A DNA stretch of 15,076 nt from Deltaproteobacteria bacterium. Its GTDB lineage: Bacteria; Bdellovibrionota_C; UBA2361; SZUA-149; JADYYL01. The notes beneath the pieces were generated by a model, which was given only the letters and a program-made list of their open reading frames with translations, was not told where the DNA came from and searched no databases. The translations under genes were made by a program, and so were the position numbers. Shown here piece after piece: positions 7,719 to 14,671 of the stretch (position 1 is its first letter; every line of letters starts with the position of its first letter). The stretch covers positions 1 through 15,076 of the forward strand of contig JADYYL010000263.1 in assembly GCA_020853655.1 (NCBI GenBank), read 5' to 3'.

Positions 7719-10700
7719 CTATTTCACGAGCGCGAGAACTGTTCCGGTCGTTTCCTCGAACGGCTCGAGAGCGATCGCGATCTGGAGGTCTCCCTCGTCC
7801 GCGCGCATGGCAACGCCGGGAGTCGACGACGGCGTCAGCCGATCACCGAGCTCGATCACCCCATTCTCGTTGGACACCTTAACCGGAATTCGACCTGCAA
7901 GTGCCACGGGAACCTTGCGATAGCCGAGCAACTCTTTGCGCCCGAATCCGCCGAGCGTCACGCCCGGTTCGGTCGAGACAATGCCGAGCACTCGCTTGTG
8001 TTCCGCGCTGTTCCCACTCGAACGCGTGACAAACGGGATACGGCCTTCAACCGAGCGGCGGCACACCACCGACCCCGATTCGTCACGCCCTTTCTCCACG
8101 CATTTGTTTCCGATCGACGTGTCGATGACGACGATCTCCCCTGCTTCGACCTGGTCGCCCTCACGCACGGGGAATTCCTCCGCCAAGTCGATGCCGGTGA
8201 CGCCAGCACCTTCGGCGTAGATCGATCCCGCGCTTCTTGCCGCGTCGACACAGTCATCGTCCGCATTGTCCACACACAACGCCCCGTTGCCGATCACTTG
8301 AGATCCGCTTGGCACGTTGACGTTGGTGATCACCGATTCGGTCGTTCCGATCCCGACACTCCCACCCCCAAACATCGCCGCAATGTTCTGATCCGCGCCA
8401 CTCACGTCGACCGTCAGCCCGGTTATGGTCGACGTTCCTCCGCCATCGCCGAGGACATCGATGTCGAGGCCGGTCGTGGTGATGATTCCGCCCGCAGCGC
8501 CGGTTCTACTGACGTTGAGATCGAGGCCGACAGAGTCGTCTGCACCAGCGGCGACGGTACCAGTGTCGGTCAACTGAATGCGATGCGCGACTTCCGGAGT
8601 TCCAGTTGTCGAAACGGAGGTCATGACCTGATGTAGTCCCGCGGTCGGAACTGCGGTTCCAATTCCAATCGGGCCACCAGTGAACACCGCTGCATAGTTC
8701 GAGTCAGCGCCACTCACAGCGACATTCAGGCCAGTGACGGTCGACGCCCCTGCACCGCTGTTGTCACCAGTGACGGCAATGTCGAGTCCGGTGGTGTTAA
8801 TCGTCCCACCAGTGGCCCCGGTTCGCGTGATGTCGAGTTCGAGTCCAGCGGTGTTGTCGACGCCGCCGTTAACCACGCCCGTGTCCGTCATCTGAATGCG
8901 CGAGGCCGTCTCGTTTGCGCCGGTCGTGGCCGCTGAAGCCGAAACGACATCCAGCGCAGCCGTCGGCGTTGTGGTTCCGACACCAACGCGACCGCCGTTG
9001 AACAGCGCCGCAAAGTTGGTATCGGCGCCGCTGACATCGACGTCGAGTCCCACCACCGTTGATGTTCCGCCAGTATCGCCGACCGCGGTGACCTCAAGTC
9101 CAGTGGAGGTGATCGTTCCCCCGGATGCACCAGTGCGCGCCAGATTCACCTGCAGGCCAGTTGTGGTATCAGCCCCAGCGGCAACGGCGCCGCTGTCGGT
9201 CGTGTTCAACTCAGTGCCGACAAAAGTCCCCGCAACCGCGGAGGTCGACGTTGCGACGGCATCGAGACCGGCGGACGGCGTCGCGGTGCCAAGCCCGACT
9301 CTGCCACTGCCGTTTGGAACAACCGTGAAGTCTTCGTTCGTTCCGGTCGTAATGTCCGTTACCCCGGAGAATGTATGCGTCGACGTCCACGTCGGTGCCA
9401 CCGCTTGATCAAGGCTGAGCGTTGCCGTGCCGCCTTCGACACCCGACGAGTTCAAACTGACCCCGGTTCCCACAGCGACAGCAGCAACGTAGTTGCCCGT
9501 CGTATGCGTTCCCAGAGCAACGAGATCCGTAAGTGCGGTGGCACCTGTTCCACCACGCGCGACGGGCAGTGTTCCTGCGACTTCGGCCGTGTTGAGATCG
9601 ACCGCCGTGCCCAAATAGGAGACCGTACCGGGAAGATACAGCGCATTGACCGTTCCACTGGTGATGTTCGTCCCGTTGAGGTTGGTGAGGTTCACTCCGC
9701 TCACCGCGGGCAACTGAGACGACCCGTTCAGTTGCACGATATCATTCGCGGCAGTGCCGGTGTCGACAGCGAGTGACACGGCGCCAGTCGTTCCACCCCC
9801 CGTGAGGCCAGTCCCCGCCGTGACGCCGGTGATATCTCCACCGGCGACCGAACCCGCTGACAGATTCACGCCGTTGAAGAAGAGATCTCCGCCAACGTTA
9901 TAAAGCTTGTTTGTCGTGGCAACCGGAGCGAGGAGCTGATCGATTTCAACACGCCCTGCAACGTGCAGCGCTTCAACCGACGCCGTCGACGTTCCGACGT
10001 TGACCCGAGTCAGAAAGCTGTGCGCGGCCGACCAAGATGGTGCGATCGCCGTGTCGAGTGCGAGAGTGAGCGCTGCCCCTTCCGTTCCCGAGGAGTTCGT
10101 CACCGTCACGCCAGTCGCACCCGTCGCTGTCGCGACATAGTTTCCCGTCGTGTGCGTGCCGAGAGTCACAAGATCTGCAAGAGTCGACGCGCCGGTTCCT
10201 CCGTTAGCAACCGGAAGTACCCCGCTTACTTCACCAGTCAGCGCGATGCTCGAACCGAGTAAGGACACGCTCGGCGAGAGTCTTCCGTCGGGGATTGTGC
10301 CCGCGGCGATGGCACTTCCATTCAAGTTCGTGAGGTTGAGTCCGCTGACGGCAGGAAGTTCCGAGCTCCCGTTCAGCTGGACGATCTTCCCCGCAGATGT
10401 TCCCGTATCAACCGCGAGAGTGACTGCACCAGAGACTCCGCCGCCCGCAAGTCCAGTTCCAGCGAGGACACCGCTGATGGTGCCCGTCGAAGTTCCGACT
10501 CCAACCGCTTGCCCATTCCAGAAAAGCGATCCGCCAACGTTGTAGAGTCGATCTGTCGGATCAATTGGCGCATCGGCTTGCCCGAGATGGAATCGCCCCG
10601 CGACTTCAAGCGCTTCGTCGGGATCGTTCACTCCGATACCAACATTCCCGCCCTGAAAAAGTGCAGCGTAATTCGCATCTCCCCCACTCGTTGAGATTAG

Positions 10701-11099
10701 CAGACCAACGTTCGTCGAGTCCCCTCCTCCGTCGCTCAAGACGGAGAGATCAAGGCCGATGTTCGTGTTCGTTCCGCCGGTCGCACCGGTTCGAATGAGA
10801 TTGAGATCGAGAACGGTGTTCGTATCCGAGCCACCGGCGACAGCACCGCTGTCGAGAAGCGACAATGCAGCGCCCGTGGCGTTGTCCGCAGTCGCACCCG
10901 TTGTGCTCACGGCGTTCGCGAGAGCGCCGATGGCGACTTCCTTCCGCGTGCATGCACCCGGGCGTGCCGTGACGACCCGTGTCTTTTTGTCGCGACAGAG
11001 ATTGTCCCCTCGGCTCTCCGAGATGCCTGAGAGAACGCCGAGGCCGGACAAGGCGACGAACAAAGAGATTTTGGTGAGTCGTTCCATAATTGCCGTCAT
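7719..11099 (-). CDS. Giant tail-fibre-like exported repeat protein, 1126 aa
   Basis: No named family fits the whole protein. The N-terminus is a likely Sec signal (basic RLTK, then ISLFVALSGLGVLSGI, cleavage near residue 31). Start ATG 11097-11099 is used; ATG 11085-11087 (residue 5) gives a more compact signal, and neither has a clear Shine-Dalgarno. A short Cys motif follows (C35...C50-TRKE). The body is a Gly/Thr/Ser/Val-rich mosaic in the order A1 (62-167), B1 (185-362), B2 (399-577), A2-A4 (616-920). A units end with VGIGTxxPxAxL, a motif of phage tail fibres and bacterial surface fibres; B units carry NGGTGA and LGTHTTGNY strings like phage tail proteins. Residues ~968-1126 form a distinct module (IDLAEEFPVREGD, VALAGRIPVKV, GDRLTPSSTPG) that is not a recognisable Peptidase_S74 chaperone. 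It lies 5 bp after the Cys-rich gene, so it is co-transcribed with it. A secreted or surface-anchored trimeric fibre is likely but unproven. Confidence 0.8.
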   Translation of the reverse strand: MTAIMERLTKISLFVALSGLGVLSGISESRGDNLCRDKKTRVVTARPGACTRKEVAIGALANAVSTTGATADNATGAALSLLDSGAVAGGSDTNTVLDLNLIRTGATGGTNTNIGLDLSVLSDGGGDSTNVGLLISTSGGDANYAALFQGGNVGIGVNDPDEALEVAGRFHLGQADAPIDPTDRLYNVGGSLFWNGQAVGVGTSTGTISGVLAGTGLAGGGVSGAVTLAVDTGTSAGKIVQLNGSSELPAVSGLNLTNLNGSAIAAGTIPDGRLSPSVSLLGSSIALTGEVSGVLPVANGGTGASTLADLVTLGTHTTGNYVATATGATGVTVTNSSGTEGAALTLALDTAIAPSWSAAHSFLTRVNVGTSTASVEALHVAGRVEIDQLLAPVATTNKLYNVGGDLFFNGVNLSAGSVAGGDITGVTAGTGLTGGGTTGAVSLAVDTGTAANDIVQLNGSSQLPAVSGVNLTNLNGTNITSGTVNALYLPGTVSYLGTAVDLNTAEVAGTLPVARGGTGATALTDLVALGTHTTGNYVAAVAVGTGVSLNSSGVEGGTATLSLDQAVAPTWTSTHTFSGVTDITTGTNEDFTVVPNGSGRVGLGTATPSAGLDAVATSTSAVAGTFVGTELNTTDSGAVAAGADTTTGLQVNLARTGASGGTITSTGLEVTAVGDTGGTSTVVGLDVDVSGADTNFAALFNGGRVGVGTTTPTAALDVVSASAATTGANETASRIQMTDTGVVNGGVDNTAGLELDITRTGATGGTINTTGLDIAVTGDNSGAGASTVTGLNVAVSGADSNYAAVFTGGPIGIGTAVPTAGLHQVMTSVSTTGTPEVAHRIQLTDTGTVAAGADDSVGLDLNVSRTGAAGGIITTTGLDIDVLGDGGGTSTITGLTVDVSGADQNIAAMFGGGSVGIGTTESVITNVNVPSGSQVIGNGALCVDNADDDCVDAARSAGSIYAEGAGVTGIDLAEEFPVREGDQVEAGEIVVIDTSIGNKCVEKGRDESGSVVCRRSVEGRIPFVTRSSGNSAEHKRVLGIVSTEPGVTLGGFGRKELLGYRKVPVALAGRIPVKVSNENGVIELGDRLTPSSTPGVAMRADEGDLQIAIALEPFEETTGTVLALVK
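8340..9254 (-). repeat. Fibre protein repeats A2-A3-A4 in tandem
   Basis: Three consecutive units of about 100 residues (616-718, 720-825, 827-920) share TDTG/TDSG, RTGA-GG, TTGL and VSGAD--AA-F-GG, and then a VGxGT or IGIGT motif. A4 lacks the 'TPTAxLxV' tail of the other units and runs straight into the C-terminal region. Confidence 0.72.
9369..9905 (-). repeat. Fibre protein repeat B2
   Basis: This is protein residues ~399-577. It begins LYNVGGDLFFNG and contains VQLNGSSQLPAVSGVNLTNL, VARGGTGAT and LGTHTTGNYVA. High identity to B1 in these blocks indicates tandem duplication within the gene. Confidence 0.75.
10014..10547 (-). repeat. Fibre protein repeat B1
   Basis: This is protein residues ~185-362. 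It begins LYNVGGSLFWNG and contains VQLNGSSELPAVSGLNLTNL, VANGGTGAS and LGTHTTGNYVA. The same strings recur, slightly changed, in B2, 214 residues further on. Confidence 0.75.
10599..10916 (-). repeat. Fibre protein repeat A1
   Basis: This is protein residues ~62-167. The unit reads roughly DSGAVAGG...RTGATGG...GLDL...NYAALFQGGNVGIG and recurs three more times nearer the C-terminus. A1 is separated from A2-A4 by the two B units. Confidence 0.65.
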
Positions 11100-11104
11100 G
11101 TGCG

Positions 11105-14100
11105 CTAAACGCAGGCGGTCTGCGCCCCGTTTGGTTTCTTCCCTTTCTTACAAGCCTTGCAGGCGGAGGATCCCGCCCGATCGGAGATCAATCCCTTCGG
11201 ACACCGCGTGCACGCAGTCGCACCGTCGGTCGGTGAGTACGACCCAGGGGAGCAACTTGTGCAGCTTCGTGATCCAAGCGCGGAGCTAAAGCTCCCTGCG
11301 GTGCAGAGTGAGTAGGCCGAGGCGCCTGCGGTGGCGACGAATGTGCCCTTCGGAGCAGAGAGACAGGACTTTGAACCCGGCTCGGGGCTATATGTTCCTG
11401 CGGAGCAAGTGGTGCACATCGCGGCACTCTCCGTGCTCGACGTGCCGGCGGGACATGGAGTGCATGAATCAGCTCCGTTGCTCGCGTTCGCTGTCCCTGC
11501 GGGGCAAGGACGGCATGCCGTGCTTCCCGACTGGTCGGAGTAGCTTCCTGGACCACACGTGTCACAACTCTCGGCGCCGAATCGTTCAGAGGCGGTGCCA
11601 GGCCCGCATGATGCGCATGCAGAACTTCCCGGCGCCGCTATGTAACCGAGCGGACAGGAACTACAGAAGCTGGAACCCATTCCGCTGATTGTTCCAGCGG
11701 GACATGTCGCGCAGTCTGCAGCTCCCGGAACGGAGTTGTAGTAACCAATGCCACACGGTTCACACGAAGCGGCTCCGATAGAACCCGCCTTCGTTCCCGC
11801 GGGGCAATCAACGCAAGCAGAGTTCCCTGGGCTCGCCGTATACTTCCCAACGTCACACGGAAAACATTCAGTCTGCGATCCATTCGACGATGTCCCAGCC
11901 GGACATTGAGTGCAGCTTGTCGCTCCGGGACCAGAGATCGTCCCCGGTGGGCAACTCAGACACGCGGCACCACCCGGTTGTGGAAGGTATGTGCCCGGCG
12001 CGCACGGCGCGCATACGGTGGAATTCGAACTTGAGGCGACGGTGCCGGCGCTACACGGCGTGCAGGTGCTGCTGTTCGTTGCAGAGATCGTTCCTTCAGG
12101 ACATGCACGACACTCGGTACTTCCGCCGTCGCTGTATCTCCCCGCTGAGCAGTCGTCGCAGATACTGCGCCCAGATACCGCGGTGAACTTCCCTGCCGAA
12201 CATGGAGTACACTCCGCGGCTCCAGTTCGGGAGAAGAATCCGGCCGGACACGTTGCACAACTCTTGCTCCCGGTCGAAGCAGCAAACGTTCCTGCGGAGC
12301 ACGGCAAGCAGGTCGTCGATCCGACTTCTGAGTAGGTGCCTATCGGGCAGGCGAAGCACTCCGTCGCGCCGGTTGTATTGGTGTACGTCCCGGCTGGACA
12401 CGCGAGACACTCCTGTGCCCCCGATTCGGGCATATACGTTCCGCTTCCACATGGCAGGCACGAGGTCATCCCCGACGCCGCTGCATGAGTCCCCGGAGCG
12501 CACGGCGAGCACTCGCCGCTTCCATTCGTCGTGGAGACCGTTCCCGCCGGGCAAGTCGTGCATTGGGCTGCGCCTTCCGGAGCATACGAGCCCGCCATAC
12601 AATTCGTGCAATCCGAAAGTCCCGGCGTCGGTGCAAACCTTCCTGCCGGACATCGAGTGCAAGAAGAAGAACGATCGGATCGCGAGAAGCTTCCCGCTGG
12701 GCATTCGCTACACTGTAGCGAGCCAGGAATGGGAGCGTAATCTCCAGCGGAGCAGTCCAGACATGTCGTCGAACCGGGAGGTGAGATCGTCCCCGCTGGA
12801 CAGAGCAGGCAGTCGACCGCACCTGCGGAGATGCTGTGTGTGCCCGCAGCGCATGGAACGCAGGAAGTCTCGCCAGAGTTCGGTTGAAACGATCCAGGAG
12901 AGCATGCCGTGCAGCTCGTGTTGCCTAAGCCGACGGAGATGGTGCCCGCTGCGCAATTTACGCATATTGAGGCGCCGGTCGTCGGGGCATACGTTCCGGC
13001 GGTGCATTGGTGGCAGTCGATCGCCCCGGATACGCTGGAGTAACGGCCGGCGATACACGGGAGACACTCTGTCGAGCTCGACGACGGCGCGTAATTTCCC
13101 GTGCCGCAGGGCGTGCAGGTGGTAGCCGCGACACCGCTGATCGTCCCAGCTGGACAGTCGATACACGCAGCGCTCCCCGCATTCGGGGCGAACTTTCCAG
13201 CACTGCAGGCAGCGCAAGAATCACGGCCGGGAGTTGTCGCGACATATCCAGCCGAGCAGTCAACGCATTCACTTGCGCCGGGCGATGCCGCAAACTTTCC
13301 GACTGGACACTGTAGGCACGATGCCTGAGAACCCGCTTCAGCGAACGTCCCGGGGGTGCAGGCAGAGCAAGCCGTCGCACCGCTCGTCGATGCGACAAAA
13401 CCGGGGTTACATCCAGAGCATCCTGTGGAGCCAGCACTCGCCGTGTAGGTGCCCACGAAGCAAGTATCACAGGCCGACGAGCCGTGTTTCGCTGAGAATT
13501 CACCTGGAAGACACTCGAGGCACTGCGGCGCGTTTGTTCCCGTCGAGTACTCACCAAGATCGCATGTGATACAGCTCGTCCCGTCGGAACTGAGCGCTTG
13601 TCCGGGGAGACAATCCTGAGGACACGAGGGAAGCGTCGGTGTCGTTGCCTCGCGTAGCACGTAGGCGAGCTTTCCGCATTTCCCTGTGGGGCCTCCACAC
13701 TGGTCATCGGTCGTGCACGCTGTTCCGAGTGCGACAACGCCGTCAACCGCGACACAGGTGTTGTGAAACGTTCGGAGCAACGTAATGATCTGATCGACGA
13801 TCGGTGTCGCTCGGCGCACGAGTTCGTTCGACTGACAGGAGAGCCCACCGCGCGAGACGTTCAGCCGATCGGCGATCTGAAACTGATCGGGTGGAGTAGC
13901 AGAGAAGCCGAGCCCGGTCGTCGTCAAGCCGAGGTCCGCAGTGCTCGGCGGGAAGCAAGCCGGTTCGATCGTGTCGACGAAACTTCGAAGTGCCGAATCG
14001 AGCGCAGCAGAAGATCCACTCGTGTAGATCCGTCGTGATACATTTCCAACCGTCGTCGTCCCAGAGTCCAGAAAGCCTAGTGCGCATGCACCGGTGTTCG

Positions 14101-14392
14101 GAACGAGCAAAGTCCGGCGACACGTGAGTGCAAACGCGTCCGAAGACTGTTCGTCGCAAGCCAAGAGCGCCGTGAAGCACGTTGCGATTGCATCAGCGCG
14201 TGCAGAGACATAGCTGCTCGACGCGGCGAGCAATGCCGCTTCGCAATTCATCGAATCGTTTGAGATCTTTGTCGCGAGAGTGGCGTCACTACCCCCGAGC
14301 GCAAGCGCACTTCGAGCGGCGATGAGGCCACACAAGAGAGCAGCGGAAATCCAGCGGCAGGAGAGACGTGCCGTAAGACGCGACAAGGGCAT
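11105..14392 (-). CDS. Giant secreted Cys-rich protein with ~49 GCC2/GCC3 (ephrin-receptor-like) repeats, 1095 aa
   Basis: ATG 14390-14392 gives a clear Sec signal peptide (arginine-rich start, hydrophobic core ISAALLCGLIAA, ALA cleavage site at 29-31); no strong Shine-Dalgarno is visible. Residues ~32-256 form a helical, Cys-containing N-terminal domain (cysteines at 50, 72, 79, 91, 103, 146, 186, 213) ending in CTTDDQCGGPTGKCGK, a short motif frequent in secreted deltaproteobacterial proteins. From C274 to the end the protein is ~49 tandem units of 16-17 residues, CxxCxxGxYxxxxGxxx, matching GCC2/GCC3 or ephrin-receptor-like repeats best known from eukaryotic receptors. Every unit has both cysteines except 45 and 46. 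The last unit is lysine-rich (CKACKKGKKPNG). Units are Ser/Thr-rich, so the product could be a glycosylated, disulfide-stabilised rod outside the cytoplasm. It is the first gene of a two-gene operon with the fibre-like protein. Confidence 0.85.
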   Translation of the reverse strand: MPLSRLTARLSCRWISAALLCGLIAARSALALGGSDATLATKISNDSMNCEAALLAASSSYVSARADAIATCFTALLACDEQSSDAFALTCRRTLLVPNTGACALGFLDSGTTTVGNVSRRIYTSGSSAALDSALRSFVDTIEPACFPPSTADLGLTTTGLGFSATPPDQFQIADRLNVSRGGLSCQSNELVRRATPIVDQIITLLRTFHNTCVAVDGVVALGTACTTDDQCGGPTGKCGKLAYVLREATTPTLPSCPQDCLPGQALSSDGTSCITCDLGEYSTGTNAPQCLECLPGEFSAKHGSSACDTCFVGTYTASAGSTGCSGCNPGFVASTSGATACSACTPGTFAEAGSQASCLQCPVGKFAASPGASECVDCSAGYVATTPGRDSCAACSAGKFAPNAGSAACIDCPAGTISGVAATTCTPCGTGNYAPSSSSTECLPCIAGRYSSVSGAIDCHQCTAGTYAPTTGASICVNCAAGTISVGLGNTSCTACSPGSFQPNSGETSCVPCAAGTHSISAGAVDCLLCPAGTISPPGSTTCLDCSAGDYAPIPGSLQCSECPAGSFSRSDRSSSCTRCPAGRFAPTPGLSDCTNCMAGSYAPEGAAQCTTCPAGTVSTTNGSGECSPCAPGTHAAASGMTSCLPCGSGTYMPESGAQECLACPAGTYTNTTGATECFACPIGTYSEVGSTTCLPCSAGTFAASTGSKSCATCPAGFFSRTGAAECTPCSAGKFTAVSGRSICDDCSAGRYSDGGSTECRACPEGTISATNSSTCTPCSAGTVASSSNSTVCAPCAPGTYLPQPGGAACLSCPPGTISGPGATSCTQCPAGTSSNGSQTECFPCDVGKYTASPGNSACVDCPAGTKAGSIGAASCEPCGIGYYNSVPGAADCATCPAGTISGMGSSFCSSCPLGYIAAPGSSACASCGPGTASERFGAESCDTCGPGSYSDQSGSTACRPCPAGTANASNGADSCTPCPAGTSSTESAAMCTTCSAGTYSPEPGSKSCLSAPKGTFVATAGASAYSLCTAGSFSSALGSRSCTSCSPGSYSPTDGATACTRCPKGLISDRAGSSACKACKKGKKPNGAQTACV
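11108..13573 (-). repeat. ~49 tandem 48/51-bp coding repeats (CxxCxxG units)
   Basis: The array fills protein residues 274-1095. Most units are 17 residues; about a quarter are 16. Fixed positions are the two cysteines, the Gly three residues after the second cysteine, and usually a second Gly or Ser about seven residues on. Sequence between units is diverse (CIDCPAGTIS, CLPCIAGRYS, CHQCTAGTYA), so the array is old or under purifying selection on the framework, not a fresh expansion. A variant unit with CxxxC (CPQDC, residues 257-261) precedes it. Confidence 0.85.
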
Positions 14393-14429
14393 GAGCGTTG
14401 AGATGGGCGGCGCTCCCCATCCGTTGCAG

Positions 14430-14441
14430 GTTTCGCGAAAC
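14430..14441. promoter_or_regulatory. Perfect 12-bp palindrome upstream of the secreted-protein operon
   Basis: GTTTCGCGAAAC reads identically on both strands. It lies 38 bp upstream of the start codon of the Cys-rich gene (14392), where an operator of that operon would be expected. I found no convincing -35/-10 pair around it, so the role is inferred from position and symmetry only. Confidence 0.4.
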
Positions 14442-14511
14442 TGAAAATTCCCGGCGCGTGGGCGCGAGAACCGACACCTCGTTTTCTCAAACCCGCAGCT
14501 CCACGCCGACC

Positions 14512-14591
14512 GCTTAGGACTTAACTGAGGGAGTTAATTTTGAGGGGAGGTCCAGAAACTTTACCCCTGGAATCCCCATTAGCTCCTAAGT
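14512..14591. repeat. Nested inverted repeats with three-way-junction potential (REP-, transposon-end- or RNA-like)
   Basis: An outer stem pairs CTTAGGA (14513-14519) with TCCTAAG (14584-14590), plus a G-U pair at 14512/14591. Inside are two hairpins. The first is TTAACT/AGTTAA (14521-14526/14532-14537) with loop GAGGG. The second is GGGGA/TCCCC (14544-14548/14573-14577), continuing after a small internal loop as TCCAG/CTGGA (14551-14555/14567-14571) with an 11-nt loop. All canonical pairs in these stems are perfect. Such a two-armed fold is seen in REP/REPIN-type repeats, transposon ends and structured RNAs. I do not recognise a known family, and the active strand is undecided. Confidence 0.55.
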
Positions 14592-14615
14592 CGAGGCGAA
14601 GTCACGGCCTAGATG

Positions 14616-14632
14616 AAGCCCCGAAGGGGTTT
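14616..14632. repeat. Short GC hairpin
   Basis: AAGCCCC (14616-14622) and GGGGTTT (14626-14632) pair around a GAA loop, with one G-U pair. No T run follows on either strand, so an intrinsic terminator is not well supported. It may be part of the same structured element or block read-through into the nucleotidyltransferase gene. Confidence 0.4.
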
Positions 14633-14636
14633 ACTG

Positions 14637-14665
14637 TTGAATTCCGGTCTATTGTGTAAAACAAT
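14637..14665 (+). promoter_or_regulatory. Candidate promoter for the nucleotidyltransferase, possibly leaderless
   Basis: TTGAAT (14637-14642) and AACAAT (14660-14665) are 17 bp apart, each matching four of six consensus bases. Transcription would then begin at about 14672, the A of the ATG, giving a leaderless mRNA. This agrees with the lack of any Shine-Dalgarno before that ATG. The -10 falls inside the 11-bp inverted repeat, so a bound repressor would block it. Confidence 0.35.
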
Positions 14666-14671
14666 AGACCG
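14645..14671. promoter_or_regulatory. Perfect 11-bp inverted repeat abutting the start codon (likely operator)
   Basis: CGGTCTATTGT (14645-14655) and ACAATAGACCG (14661-14671) are exact reverse complements separated by GTAAA. The right arm ends at the base before ATG 14672. A palindrome covering the transcription or translation start is typical of autoregulated operators, as in toxin-antitoxin operons. It could also act as an mRNA hairpin masking the start, if transcription begins upstream. Confidence 0.55.

Larger units (their letters stand above)
14393..14671. other. Divergent intergenic region rich in inverted repeats
   Basis: This separates the minus-strand secreted operon from the plus-strand nucleotidyltransferase remnant. 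It must hold the promoters for both. In about 240 bp it contains a 12-bp palindrome, a nested pair of hairpins inside a closing stem, a GC hairpin and an 11-bp inverted repeat, each listed separately. I see no protein-coding frame with content. Confidence 0.6.

Noticed and set aside
8896..9408. 170-aa Pro/Val-rich open frame on the plus strand
   Set aside because: It is the reverse reading of the Gly/Thr/Asp-rich A units of the fibre gene; the low complexity follows from that repeat composition.
12202..13125. 307-aa Arg/Ser/Cys-rich open frame on the plus strand
   Set aside because: It is antisense to the CxxC repeat array, and its composition mirrors the Cys/Gly/Ser codons of the real gene.
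11108..13573. Regular ~50-bp periodicity resembling a CRISPR array
   Set aside because: The periodic units are divergent in nucleotide sequence, lie fully in frame and encode a conserved CxxCxxG protein pattern. There are no identical repeats with unique spacers.
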